Shown here piece after piece: positions 27,566 through 35,383 of a DNA stretch of 47,510 nucleotides (within the stretch, counting starts at the first letter, position 1; each line of letters starts with the position of its first letter). This stretch comes from Pseudarthrobacter albicanus. Lineage in GTDB: Bacteria > Actinomycetota > Actinomycetes > Actinomycetales > Micrococcaceae. Position numbers and translations under genes: made by a program. The notes beneath the pieces were generated by a model. It searched no databases, was not told where the DNA came from, and saw nothing but the letters and a program-made list of their open reading frames with translations. Location: the NCBI RefSeq assembly GCF_018224015.1, contig NZ_JAGPOT010000058.1, positions 1 to 47,510 of the forward strand, given 5' to 3'.

Positions 27566-28335
27566 GTCACAACTCCCAGGGGTCCGTAGTCGGCGTGCAC
27601 GGTGTCCCCCTTGTAGACCCACATGGGGCGGGTGAAGGAGCCGGCGAGGATGATGTCGCCGGCCTTCATCCCGTCGCCGTGGGCGGCGATCTTGTTGGCG
27701 AGCCAGTGCACGCCGGCGGCCGGGTGGTCCAGGACTCCGGCGGCCACACCGGTCTCTTCCACCGTCTGGTTCTTGTACAGGATGGCGGAGACCCAGCGGA
27801 GGTCGACGGCGTCCGGGCGGACGGGGTTTCCACCGACCACCATCGCGCCCATCGCCGCGTTGTCGGCGATGGTGTCCACGATGGTCCGGCCCTCCATCTC
27901 GATCCTGGAGTCCAGGATCTCCAGGGCCGGAACCACGTAGTCGGTGGCGTTCAGGACGTCGAAGATGGTGCAGCCGGGACCGGACAGGTCCTTCTTCAGC
28001 ACGAACGCCAGTTCCACTTCCACCCGCGGATGGGTGTACCGGTCCCACTGCACCGCACAGCCCGTCTCCAGCACCATGTCATCGAAAATGGCGCCGTAGT
28101 CCGGTTCGGTGATGCCCGTGGCCGCCTGCATCGCCCGGGAGGTCAGGCCGATCTTGCGGCCCACCAGATTCCGGCCGGCCTCCTCGTTGCGGCGGCGCCA
28201 CAGCTGCTGGACGGCGTAGGAATCCTCCACCGTCATCTCCGGATAACGGGCCGTCAGGCGGGGGACCGGTTTGCGGTTCCGGCCCGCCTCCAGCAGCTCA
28301 TCCGCTATCGCCTCGATCGTCGCGGCATCCATCAT
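27550..28335 (-). CDS. hpaH: 2-oxohept-3-ene-1,7-dioate hydratase
   Basis: A 261-residue hydratase of the HpaH/MhpD family. It adds water to 2-oxohept-3-enedioate, giving the HpaI substrate. Diagnostic stretches are GRKIGLTSRAMQAATGI, DYGAIFDDM, HPRVEVELAFVLKKDL and ADNAAMGAMVVGG, which include the acidic metal ligands. Two ATGs are adjacent; the first (28335) lies two bases after the hpaD stop. It overlaps hpaI by 16 bases, so the genes are tightly coupled. Confidence 0.94.
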   Translation of the reverse strand: MMDAATIEAIADELLEAGRNRKPVPRLTARYPEMTVEDSYAVQQLWRRRNEEAGRNLVGRKIGLTSRAMQAATGITEPDYGAIFDDMVLETGCAVQWDRYTHPRVEVELAFVLKKDLSGPGCTIFDVLNATDYVVPALEILDSRIEMEGRTIVDTIADNAAMGAMVVGGNPVRPDAVDLRWVSAILYKNQTVEETGVAAGVLDHPAAGVHWLANKIAAHGDGMKAGDIILAGSFTRPMWVYKGDTVHADYGPLGVVTCRFE

Positions 28336-28337
28336 GG

Positions 28338-29411
28338 CTACAGCTGCGCCCCGAGCTTGAAGCCGCGTTCCTCGCCGGGTTCGCGGGTGTAGGCGAAGCC
28401 GTCTGCCCCGATGGTGACTGCCATTTCGGAGACGTCGGTGCGTTCGATGACGGGCTGGGGGTTGCCGTCGAGGTCCAGGACCAGGGAGGCCTCGGTGTAC
28501 CAGGACGGGACCACGGGGTTGCCCCACCAGTCGCGGCGCTGGTTGTCGTGCACGTCCCAGGTGATGGTGGGGTTGTCAGGGTCGCCGGTGTAGTAGTCCT
28601 GCGTGTAGATCTCGATGCGGTGGCCGTCCGGGTCCAGGATGTACAGGTAGAAGGCGTTGGACACGCCGTGCCGGCCGGGGCCGCGTTCGATCCGGTCCGA
28701 GATGCGCAGGGCGCCCATCTTGTCGCAGATCTGGATGATGTTGTGCTTCTCGTGCGTGGCGAACGCGACGTGGTGCATCCGGGGTCCGTCGCCGCCGGTC
28801 AGCGCGGTGTCGTGCACGGTCTGCTTGCGGTGCATCCAGGCCGCGTAGGTGACGCCGTCGGAGTCCTTGATGTCTTCCGAGACCCGGAAGCCAAGGTCCT
28901 CGAGGTACGCCCGGCCGCGCGGGACGTCCGGGGTGACCTGGTTGAAGTGGTCCAGGCGGACGAGTTCGCCGGCGTTGTAGAGGTCATAGCGCTGCGTGAG
29001 GCGTTCGACGTGCTCGGTCTCGAAGAAGAACTCGTAGGGGAAGCCCAGCGGGTCCTCGACGCGGACGGAGTCGCCGATGCCCTTGGTGAAGCCGCCTTTG
29101 CGGCGTTCGGTGCGGCAGCCCAGTTCCTTGTAGTAGGCCTCTGCGGCGTCCACCTCGGCGGGGGACTTGACCCGGTAGGCGAACGCGGCGACGGCCGGGA
29201 CGGGTCCCTTGCGCAGCACCAGGTTGTGGTGGATGAACTCCTCGAGGGCGCGCAGGTAGATGTTGTTCTCGTCTTCCTCGGTGACATGCAGGCCGAGGAC
29301 GTCGACGTAGAACTCGCGTGACTTGGCGAGGTCCGTGACCACGATCTCCATGTAAGCGCAGCGGACAATGTCCGGGGCCGGGACGGTGGGGGTGGGGATG
29401 AAGTTGGTCAT
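28338..29411 (-). CDS. hpaD: Homoprotocatechuate 2,3-dioxygenase (extradiol, MndD-like)
   Basis: A 357-residue extradiol ring-cleaving dioxygenase that opens 3,4-dihydroxyphenylacetate to 5-carboxymethyl-2-hydroxymuconate semialdehyde. As recalled, it is very close to the manganese enzyme MndD of Arthrobacter globiformis and the iron HPCD of Brevibacterium. The metal ligands are all present and in register: H155 (LDHFNQ), H214 (MHHVAF) and E267 (HRIEIYT), plus the second-sphere H200 (KQTVH). Whether it uses Mn or Fe cannot be told from sequence. It lies between hpaE and hpaH in the operon. Confidence 0.97.
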   Translation of the reverse strand: MTNFIPTPTVPAPDIVRCAYMEIVVTDLAKSREFYVDVLGLHVTEEDENNIYLRALEEFIHHNLVLRKGPVPAVAAFAYRVKSPAEVDAAEAYYKELGCRTERRKGGFTKGIGDSVRVEDPLGFPYEFFFETEHVERLTQRYDLYNAGELVRLDHFNQVTPDVPRGRAYLEDLGFRVSEDIKDSDGVTYAAWMHRKQTVHDTALTGGDGPRMHHVAFATHEKHNIIQICDKMGALRISDRIERGPGRHGVSNAFYLYILDPDGHRIEIYTQDYYTGDPDNPTITWDVHDNQRRDWWGNPVVPSWYTEASLVLDLDGNPQPVIERTDVSEMAVTIGADGFAYTREPGEERGFKLGAQL

Positions 29412-29446
29412 GGTGTTCTCTCTTCTTTGAAAGGGTTCTGTTTGGC

Positions 29447-30979
29447 TCAGGCGCCGAATTTGGGGGTGTGGCCGAATTTAGGAGTATGAACAGGGCCGAG
29501 GGTGATGTGCACGGCCTGCTGGTCGGTGTAGAAATCGATCGAGCGGTAGCCGCCCTCGTGGCCCAGGCCGGAGGACTTGACGCCGCCGAACGGGGTGCGG
29601 AGGTCCCGGACATTGTGGCTGTTGAGCCACACCATGCCGGCTTCCACGTTCTGGGAGAAGTTGTGGGCGCGGGTCAGGTTCTGGGTCCAGATGTAGGCGG
29701 CGAGCCCGTATTTGACGCCGTTGGCCAGTTCCAGCGCTTCCTCGTCCGAGTCGAACGGGGTGATCGCGACGACCGGTCCGAAGATTTCCTCCTGGAAGAT
29801 CCGGGCGTCGGGTTTTACGTCCGCGAACACGGTGGGGGCGATGTAGTTGCCTTCCGGGAGGCCTTCCGGGCGTCCGCCGCCGGCCAGCAGCCGGCCCTCG
29901 GACTTGCCGATCTCCACGTAGGAGGCGACCTTGGCGTAGTGCTCGGGGTGGACCAGGGCGCCGACCTCGGTCTTCGGGTCGTGCGGGTCCCCGACGACGA
30001 TGTTCCTGGCCCGGGCGGCGTACTTTTCGCAGAACTCCTCGTAGATGCCGCGCTCCACGAGGATGCGGGAGCCGGCGGTGCAGCGTTCCCCGTTGAGGGA
30101 GAAGACGCCGAACAGGGCGGAGTCGATCGCGGCGTCGAGGTCGGCGTCCGCGAACACCACGCAGGGTGACTTGCCGCCGAGCTCCATGGACAGGCCCTTG
30201 AGGTTTTCCGCGGCGTTGCGGAAGATGGTCTGCCCGGTGGTGGTCTCGCCGGTGAAGGAGATCAGCGGGACGTCCGGGTGCTTGACCAGGGCGTCGCCGG
30301 CTTCCTCGCCGAGGCCGTTGACCAGGTTGAACACGCCGTCGGGAAGCCCGGCGTCCTTGAAGATTGTCGCCCACAGCGATGCCGACAGCGGGGTGAATTC
30401 GGCGGGCTTGAGGACCACGGTGTTGCCGGTGGCCAGGGCCGGGGCGAGCTTCCAGGATTCCAGCATGAACGGGGTGTTCCACGGGGTGATGAGGCCGGCG
30501 ACGCCGATCGGCTTGCGGTTGACGTAGTTGATCTGCGCGCCGGGAACCTTCATCGCGTCATCGAACTGCGCCACGATCAGGTCCGCGAAGAAGCGGAAGT
30601 TCTCCGCCGCGCGCAGCGCCTGGCCCTTGGCCTGGGTGATGGGCAGGCCGGTGTCGAAGGTCTCGAGTTCGGCGAGCCGGTCCTCCTGGGCTTCGACGGC
30701 GTCGGCGATCCTGTTCAGGACGCGGGCACGTTCCCGCGGTTTCATTTTCGGCCACGGGCCGTTGGTGAAGGCTTCGCGGGCGGCGGCGACGGCGAGGTCG
30801 ATGTCTTCCTTCTGGCCGGCGGCGGCGGTGGCGTAGTTGGTGTTGGAGACCGGGTCCAGGACGTCGAAGGTCGCCCCGCCCACGGAGTCCACGAATTTAC
30901 CGTTGATGTAGTGCTGGATGCGGGTGGGCAGGTCCTGGGGCACGTAGTGGGTTTTGGCTGTAACGGCGGTGAACGTCAT
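29447..30979 (-). CDS. hpaE: 5-carboxymethyl-2-hydroxymuconate semialdehyde dehydrogenase
   Basis: A 510-residue aldehyde dehydrogenase that oxidises the HpaD ring-cleavage product to the dicarboxylate. The catalytic residues are E266 (MELGGKSP) and C300 (NGERCTAGSR). The ATG at 30979 has AAGGAACC upstream; the frame is open to 31015 through repeat family B, so the longer start is rejected. The C-terminus carries a tandem peptide, HTPKFGHTPKFGA, encoded by two 18-base units that differ at three synonymous positions. Confidence 0.95.
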   Translation of the reverse strand: MTFTAVTAKTHYVPQDLPTRIQHYINGKFVDSVGGATFDVLDPVSNTNYATAAAGQKEDIDLAVAAAREAFTNGPWPKMKPRERARVLNRIADAVEAQEDRLAELETFDTGLPITQAKGQALRAAENFRFFADLIVAQFDDAMKVPGAQINYVNRKPIGVAGLITPWNTPFMLESWKLAPALATGNTVVLKPAEFTPLSASLWATIFKDAGLPDGVFNLVNGLGEEAGDALVKHPDVPLISFTGETTTGQTIFRNAAENLKGLSMELGGKSPCVVFADADLDAAIDSALFGVFSLNGERCTAGSRILVERGIYEEFCEKYAARARNIVVGDPHDPKTEVGALVHPEHYAKVASYVEIGKSEGRLLAGGGRPEGLPEGNYIAPTVFADVKPDARIFQEEIFGPVVAITPFDSDEEALELANGVKYGLAAYIWTQNLTRAHNFSQNVEAGMVWLNSHNVRDLRTPFGGVKSSGLGHEGGYRSIDFYTDQQAVHITLGPVHTPKFGHTPKFGA

Positions 30980-31001
30980 TGTTGGTTCCTTACTACTTAT
31001 G

Positions 31002-31064
31002 CAACGCGGGGTCATTTACGGCCCATGCGAGGCGGGTTAATGGGCGCTAAGTGACCCCGTGTTG
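31002..31064. repeat. 63-bp palindromic repeat, family B (copy 2)
   Basis: Same length and architecture as the copy at 23875-23937: outer arms CAACGCGGGGTCA and TGACCCCGTGTTG, inner parts GCCCAT and ATGGGC. It lies between hpaE and the GntR gene and overlaps the last codons and stop of the GntR gene. Confidence 0.8.
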
Positions 31065-31717
31065 GTTTGGGCGAGATAGGCGTCCAGGGTGGCGGAGCGG
31101 TGGCGGCGGGCTGCTTTTTCGATCTCGTCGGCTGCCGCCGCGGTCTCGATGAGCCGGAGCAGTCCCTCGTGTTCGTCCACGGAATCGTGGGCCCTGCCGG
31201 GGACGAAGCGGAACGTTGATGACCGCAGCGACGCGAGCCGGTTCCAGCCCCGGTGCACGAGGTCCAGGATGTGCGGGTTGGGGCAGTGCTCAAACAGGAC
31301 GCTGTGGAAGTCCTGGTTCAGCCGGGTGAAACGGACGGGGTCGAAGTGCTCCAGGCATTCCCGCATTTCCTCGTTCACGGCGCGGGCGCGCGCGATGTCC
31401 GCTGCGCCGATCAGCGGGGCGGACAGTGCGGTGGCCGCCCCCTCCACGATGCTCAGGGTCTGCATGGTGTAGAGGTATTCGGTGGGGTCGATGCCCGCGA
31501 CCGTGGCGCCGACATTCCGCTCGAATTTCACCAGGCCTTCGGCTTCGAGCCGGCGGATGGCCTCCCGGACCGGCACCACGCTGACGCCCAGATCCTCTGC
31601 GATTTTGGAGAGCACCAGCCGGTAGCCGGGGGAGTAGTCGCCGTCGATGATCCGGGCCTTGACCGCGGCGTAGGCCTGTTCGGACTTGCTGCCGGTCGGG
31701 GCGGCGACGTCAGTCAT
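31037..31717 (-). CDS. GntR-family transcriptional regulator (FCD/FadR subfamily)
   Basis: A 226-residue regulator. The N-terminal winged helix (about 10-75) has the GntR pattern AYAAVKARIIDGDYSPG and LSKIAEDLGVSVVPVREAIRRLEAEGLV. The C-terminal FCD ligand domain has FTRLNQDFHSVLFEHC and DSVDEHEGLLR, with histidines that usually bind a metal. It most likely represses the surrounding operon in response to a pathway intermediate; a GTATAC palindrome at the operon promoter is the expected site for this subfamily. It overlaps the end of the FAH-RraA gene by eight bases. Its last residues (TNTGSLSAH) are encoded within repeat family B. Confidence 0.9.
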   Translation of the reverse strand: MTDVAAPTGSKSEQAYAAVKARIIDGDYSPGYRLVLSKIAEDLGVSVVPVREAIRRLEAEGLVKFERNVGATVAGIDPTEYLYTMQTLSIVEGAATALSAPLIGAADIARARAVNEEMRECLEHFDPVRFTRLNQDFHSVLFEHCPNPHILDLVHRGWNRLASLRSSTFRFVPGRAHDSVDEHEGLLRLIETAAAADEIEKAARRHRSATLDAYLAQTNTGSLSAH

Positions 31718-33191
31718 GTGTGCTCACCGCTTCCCGCGAGGCGGCCCATTCCTGGTAGCGTGCGCGCCAGGCGGCGTTCAGCGGGTAGAGGCCGTCCACG
31801 CTCTGGCCTTTCTCGACCATCTCGGCGATGAAGACTTCCTCGCGTTCCTGGGCGATGGAATCATCGGCGAGTTCCTCGGCGAGGGCCGGCGGGATCACCA
31901 GGATGCCGTCGGCGTCGGCCACGATGATGTCCCCGGGCTGAACGGTGGTGCCGCCGCAGGCAATGGTGATGTCCGTGTCCCAGGGGATGTGCCGGCGGCC
32001 CAGCACGGCGGGGTGCGGGTTGGCGTAGTACGTGGGCATGTCCATCGCGGCGACCGCGGCGAAGTCCCGGACCCCGCCGTCGGTGATGATGGCCGCGGCC
32101 CCGCGGACCTGGGCGCGCAGGGCCAGGATGTCCCCGATGGTGCCGGTGCCCTTTTCGCCGCGTGCCTCCATGACCAGGATTTCGCCCTCGTTGACGGTGT
32201 CGATGGCCCGTTTCTGGGCATTGAAGCCGCCGCCGTGGGTCTTGAACAGGTCCTCGCGGTTGGGGACGTAGCGCAGCGTCCTGGCCAGGCCCACAATCCG
32301 CTTCTCCGGCCGGGTGGACGTGAGGCCGTCGATGCTGACGTTGTTCAGGCCCCGCTTGCGCAGCTGGGAGGAAAGAGTGGCCGTGCAGACGCTTTCCAGC
32401 TTCGCCTTCAGCGCTGCGGACAGGACCGGAACGGGGGCCGGCAGGCCGGCCGCGTCACGGGAACCGTAGGCCTCCTCGCGCTGGAGATCGTCAGACTTCG
32501 GCCGGGCCCCGAAGTCGGCGAACGGCGTCGTGCCTTCCTCCACCGCGGTGGCAAGACGGCCGGTAGCCAGGCCGCCGTCCGCCGTCGTGCTGACTTCAAC
32601 CTCGACGACGTCACCCGGGGTGGCGACGGAGGCGCCGGCCGGGGTGCCGGTCAGTATGATGTCCCCTTCCTGGAGGGTGAGCAGCTGCGAGAGGTCCGCG
32701 ACGAGCCGGGCGAAGGGGAAGAGCAGGTCCTGCGTGGTGTCGTCCTGGACGAGCCGGCCGTTGTGCCAGGTGCGGATCCGGAGCCCCGCGGGGTCGACGG
32801 CGTCCGCCGGGATGAGCCCCGGCCCGATCGGGGTGAAGCCGTCGCCGCCCTTGGACCGGAGGTTGGAGCCCTTGTCCGCAGAGCGGAGGTCGTAGACGCC
32901 GAGGTCGTTGCTGGCGGTGACCCATTCGACGTGGCTCCACGCGTCCTCGAGGCCGACGCGGCGGGCCGGCTTGCCGATGATCAGTGCGATCTCGCCCTCG
33001 TAGCCTAGGAGCTCGCAGCCGGCCGGGCGCTCGACGGTGGATCCGCTGAGTGCCAGGGAGGATGATGGTTTGAGGAAATACGAGGGCTGCTCCGGCGTGC
33101 GGCCGCGCTGCGCGGCCCGGCTCGGGTAGTTCACGTGCACAGCGATGACCTTGCCGGCCGCTGCCAGCGTGCCGTGGTTGACCTGCTCCAA
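31710..33191 (-). CDS. FAH-domain/RraA-domain fusion, probable CHM isomerase/OPET decarboxylase
   Basis: A 493-residue two-domain protein, first gene of the operon. Residues about 1-240 are a fumarylacetoacetate-hydrolase (HpaG-type) domain with metal ligands in GYEGEIAL (E65, E67) and SNDLG (D96), then KGGDGFTPIGP and GDIILTGTPAGAS. Residues about 258-475 are an RraA-like/HMG-aldolase domain with an intact D-X20-R-D motif (D354, R375-D376) after GTGTIGD. E. coli HpaG instead has two FAH-type halves. RraA-family enzymes decarboxylate beta-keto acids, so this domain may perform the OPET decarboxylation. The TTG start has GGAG five bases upstream. Confidence 0.88.
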   Translation of the reverse strand: MEQVNHGTLAAAGKVIAVHVNYPSRAAQRGRTPEQPSYFLKPSSSLALSGSTVERPAGCELLGYEGEIALIIGKPARRVGLEDAWSHVEWVTASNDLGVYDLRSADKGSNLRSKGGDGFTPIGPGLIPADAVDPAGLRIRTWHNGRLVQDDTTQDLLFPFARLVADLSQLLTLQEGDIILTGTPAGASVATPGDVVEVEVSTTADGGLATGRLATAVEEGTTPFADFGARPKSDDLQREEAYGSRDAAGLPAPVPVLSAALKAKLESVCTATLSSQLRKRGLNNVSIDGLTSTRPEKRIVGLARTLRYVPNREDLFKTHGGGFNAQKRAIDTVNEGEILVMEARGEKGTGTIGDILALRAQVRGAAAIITDGGVRDFAAVAAMDMPTYYANPHPAVLGRRHIPWDTDITIACGGTTVQPGDIIVADADGILVIPPALAEELADDSIAQEREEVFIAEMVEKGQSVDGLYPLNAAWRARYQEWAASREAVSTHD

Positions 33192-33214
33192 GGAGTCTCC
33201 TCATCAAGTACGAA

Positions 33215-33226
33215 ATCGTATACGAT
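33215..33226. promoter_or_regulatory. Palindrome ATCGTATACGAT, candidate GntR operator
   Basis: A perfect 12-base palindrome centred on GTATAC, the core preferred by many FadR-subfamily GntR regulators. It begins one base after the -10 box of the operon promoter, overlapping the start site, where a repressor would block transcription. Confidence 0.65.
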
Positions 33227-33227
33227 C

Positions 33228-33256
33228 ACTATCGCTCATCAACGGGGTCCCGTCAA
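33228..33256 (-). promoter_or_regulatory. Promoter of the homoprotocatechuate operon
   Basis: On the minus strand, TTGACG (33251-33256) and GATAGT (33228-33233) are separated by 17 bases, a good housekeeping-type promoter. The GTATAC palindrome lies just downstream. Transcription would run through the FAH-RraA gene toward gabD. Confidence 0.65.
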
Positions 33257-33272
33257 CCCTCAGATAAGATCC

Positions 33273-33302
33273 TTGTCACCCGCGTCACACCTGGCGTACA
33301 GT
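33273..33302 (+). promoter_or_regulatory. Promoter of the divergent FAD hydroxylase gene
   Basis: TTGTCA (33273-33278) and TACAGT (33297-33302) are separated by 18 bases. The start site would be near 33309, just before the large inverted repeat at 33321-33353. Confidence 0.5.
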
Positions 33303-33320
33303 GTGGGACAAAGATCTTTG

Positions 33321-33353
33321 TTCGATTATAGAAATTCAAGTTCTAATATCGAA
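33321..33353. promoter_or_regulatory. Inverted repeat in the hydroxylase leader (candidate operator)
   Basis: TTCGATTATAGAA and TTCTAATATCGAA are near-perfect inverted arms of 13 bases around a 7-base spacer. Each arm is itself a TTC-N7-GAA half palindrome. The TTCGAT part recalls IclR-type aromatic regulator sites. It lies between the predicted start site and the GTG, so a bound protein would block elongation. Confidence 0.5.
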
Positions 33354-33394
33354 CACTCCTGGCGATATGGCCACCCAACGAAGTGAGGAATCCC

Positions 33395-35356
33395 GTGCAG
33401 TTCCACCACCACGGTTACGTATCCGGTGACCCGCGAGTCCAGCAAGCCGCCGGCGTCGGCATCAATCGGCCGGCGCAGCTTCCCGACGAGGTCGACGTGC
33501 TTATCGTCGGCACCGGGCCCGCGGGCATGCTCACCGCAGCCCAACTGTCCCGGTTCCCGGGCGTCACGACGCGCATCGTGGAGCGCCGCGGCGGGCGGCT
33601 CGCCATCGGCCAGGCCGACGGCATCCAGGCCCGGAGCGTCGAGACCTTCCAGGCCTTCGGCTTCGCCGAGCGGATCATCGCCGAGGCGTACCGGATCACC
33701 GAGATGGCGTTCTGGAGGCCGGACCCCGCGGACCACTCCCGCATCATCCGGAGTGCGCGCGCGGTCGACGACGAAATGGGCATCAGCGAGTTCCCGCACC
33801 TCATCGTCAACCAGGCCCGCGTGCTGGACTACTTCGCCGAGTACATGGCGAACTCGCCCACGCGCATGTCACCCGATTACGGCTTTGAGTTCCGCGGCCT
33901 CGAGGTCACCGGCGAAGGCGACTACCCCGTCACCGTGACGCTCCTCCACACAGCCGGCCCCGACGAGGGCCGGGAGCGCGTTGTCCGGGCCAAATACGTC
34001 GTCGGCGCGGACGGCGCGCGCAGCAGGGTGCGGGAGTCGATCGGCTGCACGCTCGCCGGGGACCAGGCCCATCACGCCTGGGGCGTCATGGACGTACTCG
34101 CCGTCACGGACTTCCCTGACATCCGCACGAAATGCGCCATCCAGTCCGGGACGGGCGGCAGTATCCTGCTGATCCCGCGCGAAGGCGGCCACCTCTTCCG
34201 CATGTACGTCGACCTCGGCGAGGTCGACCAGAACGACAAAGGCGCCGTGCGCAGCACCACCATCGAGCAGATCATCGGCCACGCGAATGCCATCCTCCAC
34301 CCCTACACGCTCGACGTCCGCAACGTCGCCTGGCACAGCGTGTACGAGGTCGCCCACCGCCTCACCGACAGGTTCGACGACGTCCTCCCGGACCAGCGCG
34401 GCACCCGCACGCCACGCGTGTTCATCACCGGCGACGCCTGCCACACGCACAGCGCCAAGGCCGGCCAGGGCATGAACGTCTCCATGCAGGACGGATTCAA
34501 CCTCGGCTGGAAGCTCGGGCACGTGCTCGAGGGCCGCAGCCCGGCGAGCCTGCTGTCCACGTACTCCGCCGAGCGCCAGGTCGTCGCGAAGAACCTCATC
34601 GACTTCGACAAGGAGTGGTCCACGCTCATGGCGAAGAAGCCGGAGGAGTTCGATAGCCCCTCCGAGCTCGAGGACTTCTACGTGAGCACCGCCGAGTTCC
34701 CTGCCGGCTTCATGACCCAGTACGGCCCGTCCATTCTCACCGCCGAGCCTGCGCACCAGGACCTGGCCACCGGCTTCACCATCGGCAAGCGTTTCAAGTC
34801 CGCGCCCGTCGTCCGGGTTTGCGACGCCAACCCGATGCACCTCGGCCATCACGCCACGGCGGACGGCCGGTGGCGCATCTACGTCTTCGCCGACCAGGCA
34901 AAGCCCCGCATGGGGTCGCCCGTCGCCGACTTCGCCGAGTGGATCGCGAACTCGCCGGAATCGCCGCTCGCCGCGACGCCGCCGGACGCTGACCGTGACG
35001 CGTGGTTCGACGTTAAGGTGATCTACCAGCAGGACCACACGAGCATCGACATCGGCGCCGTTCCCAAAGCGTTCATGCCGCAAGTGGGACCGTTCCAGCT
35101 CACGGACTACGAGAAGGTCTACGCCACGGATCCGACGGCGGACATCTTCGAACTGCGCGGCCTCGACCGGGGCGGAGTCGTCGTGGTGGTGCGACCGGAC
35201 CAGTACGTGGCCAACGTCCTGCCGCTGACGGCGACGGCCGAGCTCGCCGCATTCTTCGCGCCCCTCCTCCCGGACCGGCGCCCCGAGGCAGTCCGACCCC
35301 CAGCACCGTCTGGCGCGCGCACCGCGGGCCCGGCTCCCGTCAGCAACGTGGCGTGA
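33395..35356 (+). CDS. FAD-dependent aromatic monooxygenase (3-hydroxybenzoate 4-monooxygenase/phenol hydroxylase type)
   Basis: A 653-residue single-component flavoprotein hydroxylase. The FAD fold has GTGPAGML (39-46); the DG motif is VVGADGARSRVRE; the second FAD motif is FITGDACHTHSAKAGQGMN. The C-terminal thioredoxin-like domain (about 450-630) is typical of the MobA/phenol hydroxylase branch. It would convert a hydroxylated aromatic to a catechol. Family precedent says 3-hydroxybenzoate to protocatechuate. Its position divergent from the homoprotocatechuate operon, which lacks hpaBC, suggests 3- or 4-hydroxyphenylacetate as the alternative substrate. GTG 33395 is preferred because of the GAGG box before it. 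Confidence 0.85.
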   Translation: MQFHHHGYVSGDPRVQQAAGVGINRPAQLPDEVDVLIVGTGPAGMLTAAQLSRFPGVTTRIVERRGGRLAIGQADGIQARSVETFQAFGFAERIIAEAYRITEMAFWRPDPADHSRIIRSARAVDDEMGISEFPHLIVNQARVLDYFAEYMANSPTRMSPDYGFEFRGLEVTGEGDYPVTVTLLHTAGPDEGRERVVRAKYVVGADGARSRVRESIGCTLAGDQAHHAWGVMDVLAVTDFPDIRTKCAIQSGTGGSILLIPREGGHLFRMYVDLGEVDQNDKGAVRSTTIEQIIGHANAILHPYTLDVRNVAWHSVYEVAHRLTDRFDDVLPDQRGTRTPRVFITGDACHTHSAKAGQGMNVSMQDGFNLGWKLGHVLEGRSPASLLSTYSAERQVVAKNLIDFDKEWSTLMAKKPEEFDSPSELEDFYVSTAEFPAGFMTQYGPSILTAEPAHQDLATGFTIGKRFKSAPVVRVCDANPMHLGHHATADGRWRIYVFADQAKPRMGSPVADFAEWIANSPESPLAATPPDADRDAWFDVKVIYQQDHTSIDIGAVPKAFMPQVGPFQLTDYEKVYATDPTADIFELRGLDRGGVVVVVRPDQYVANVLPLTATAELAAFFAPLLPDRRPEAVRPPAPSGARTAGPAPVSNVA

Positions 35357-35383
35357 GGCAGGTGATCGGGGGCTGCGCCGGGA

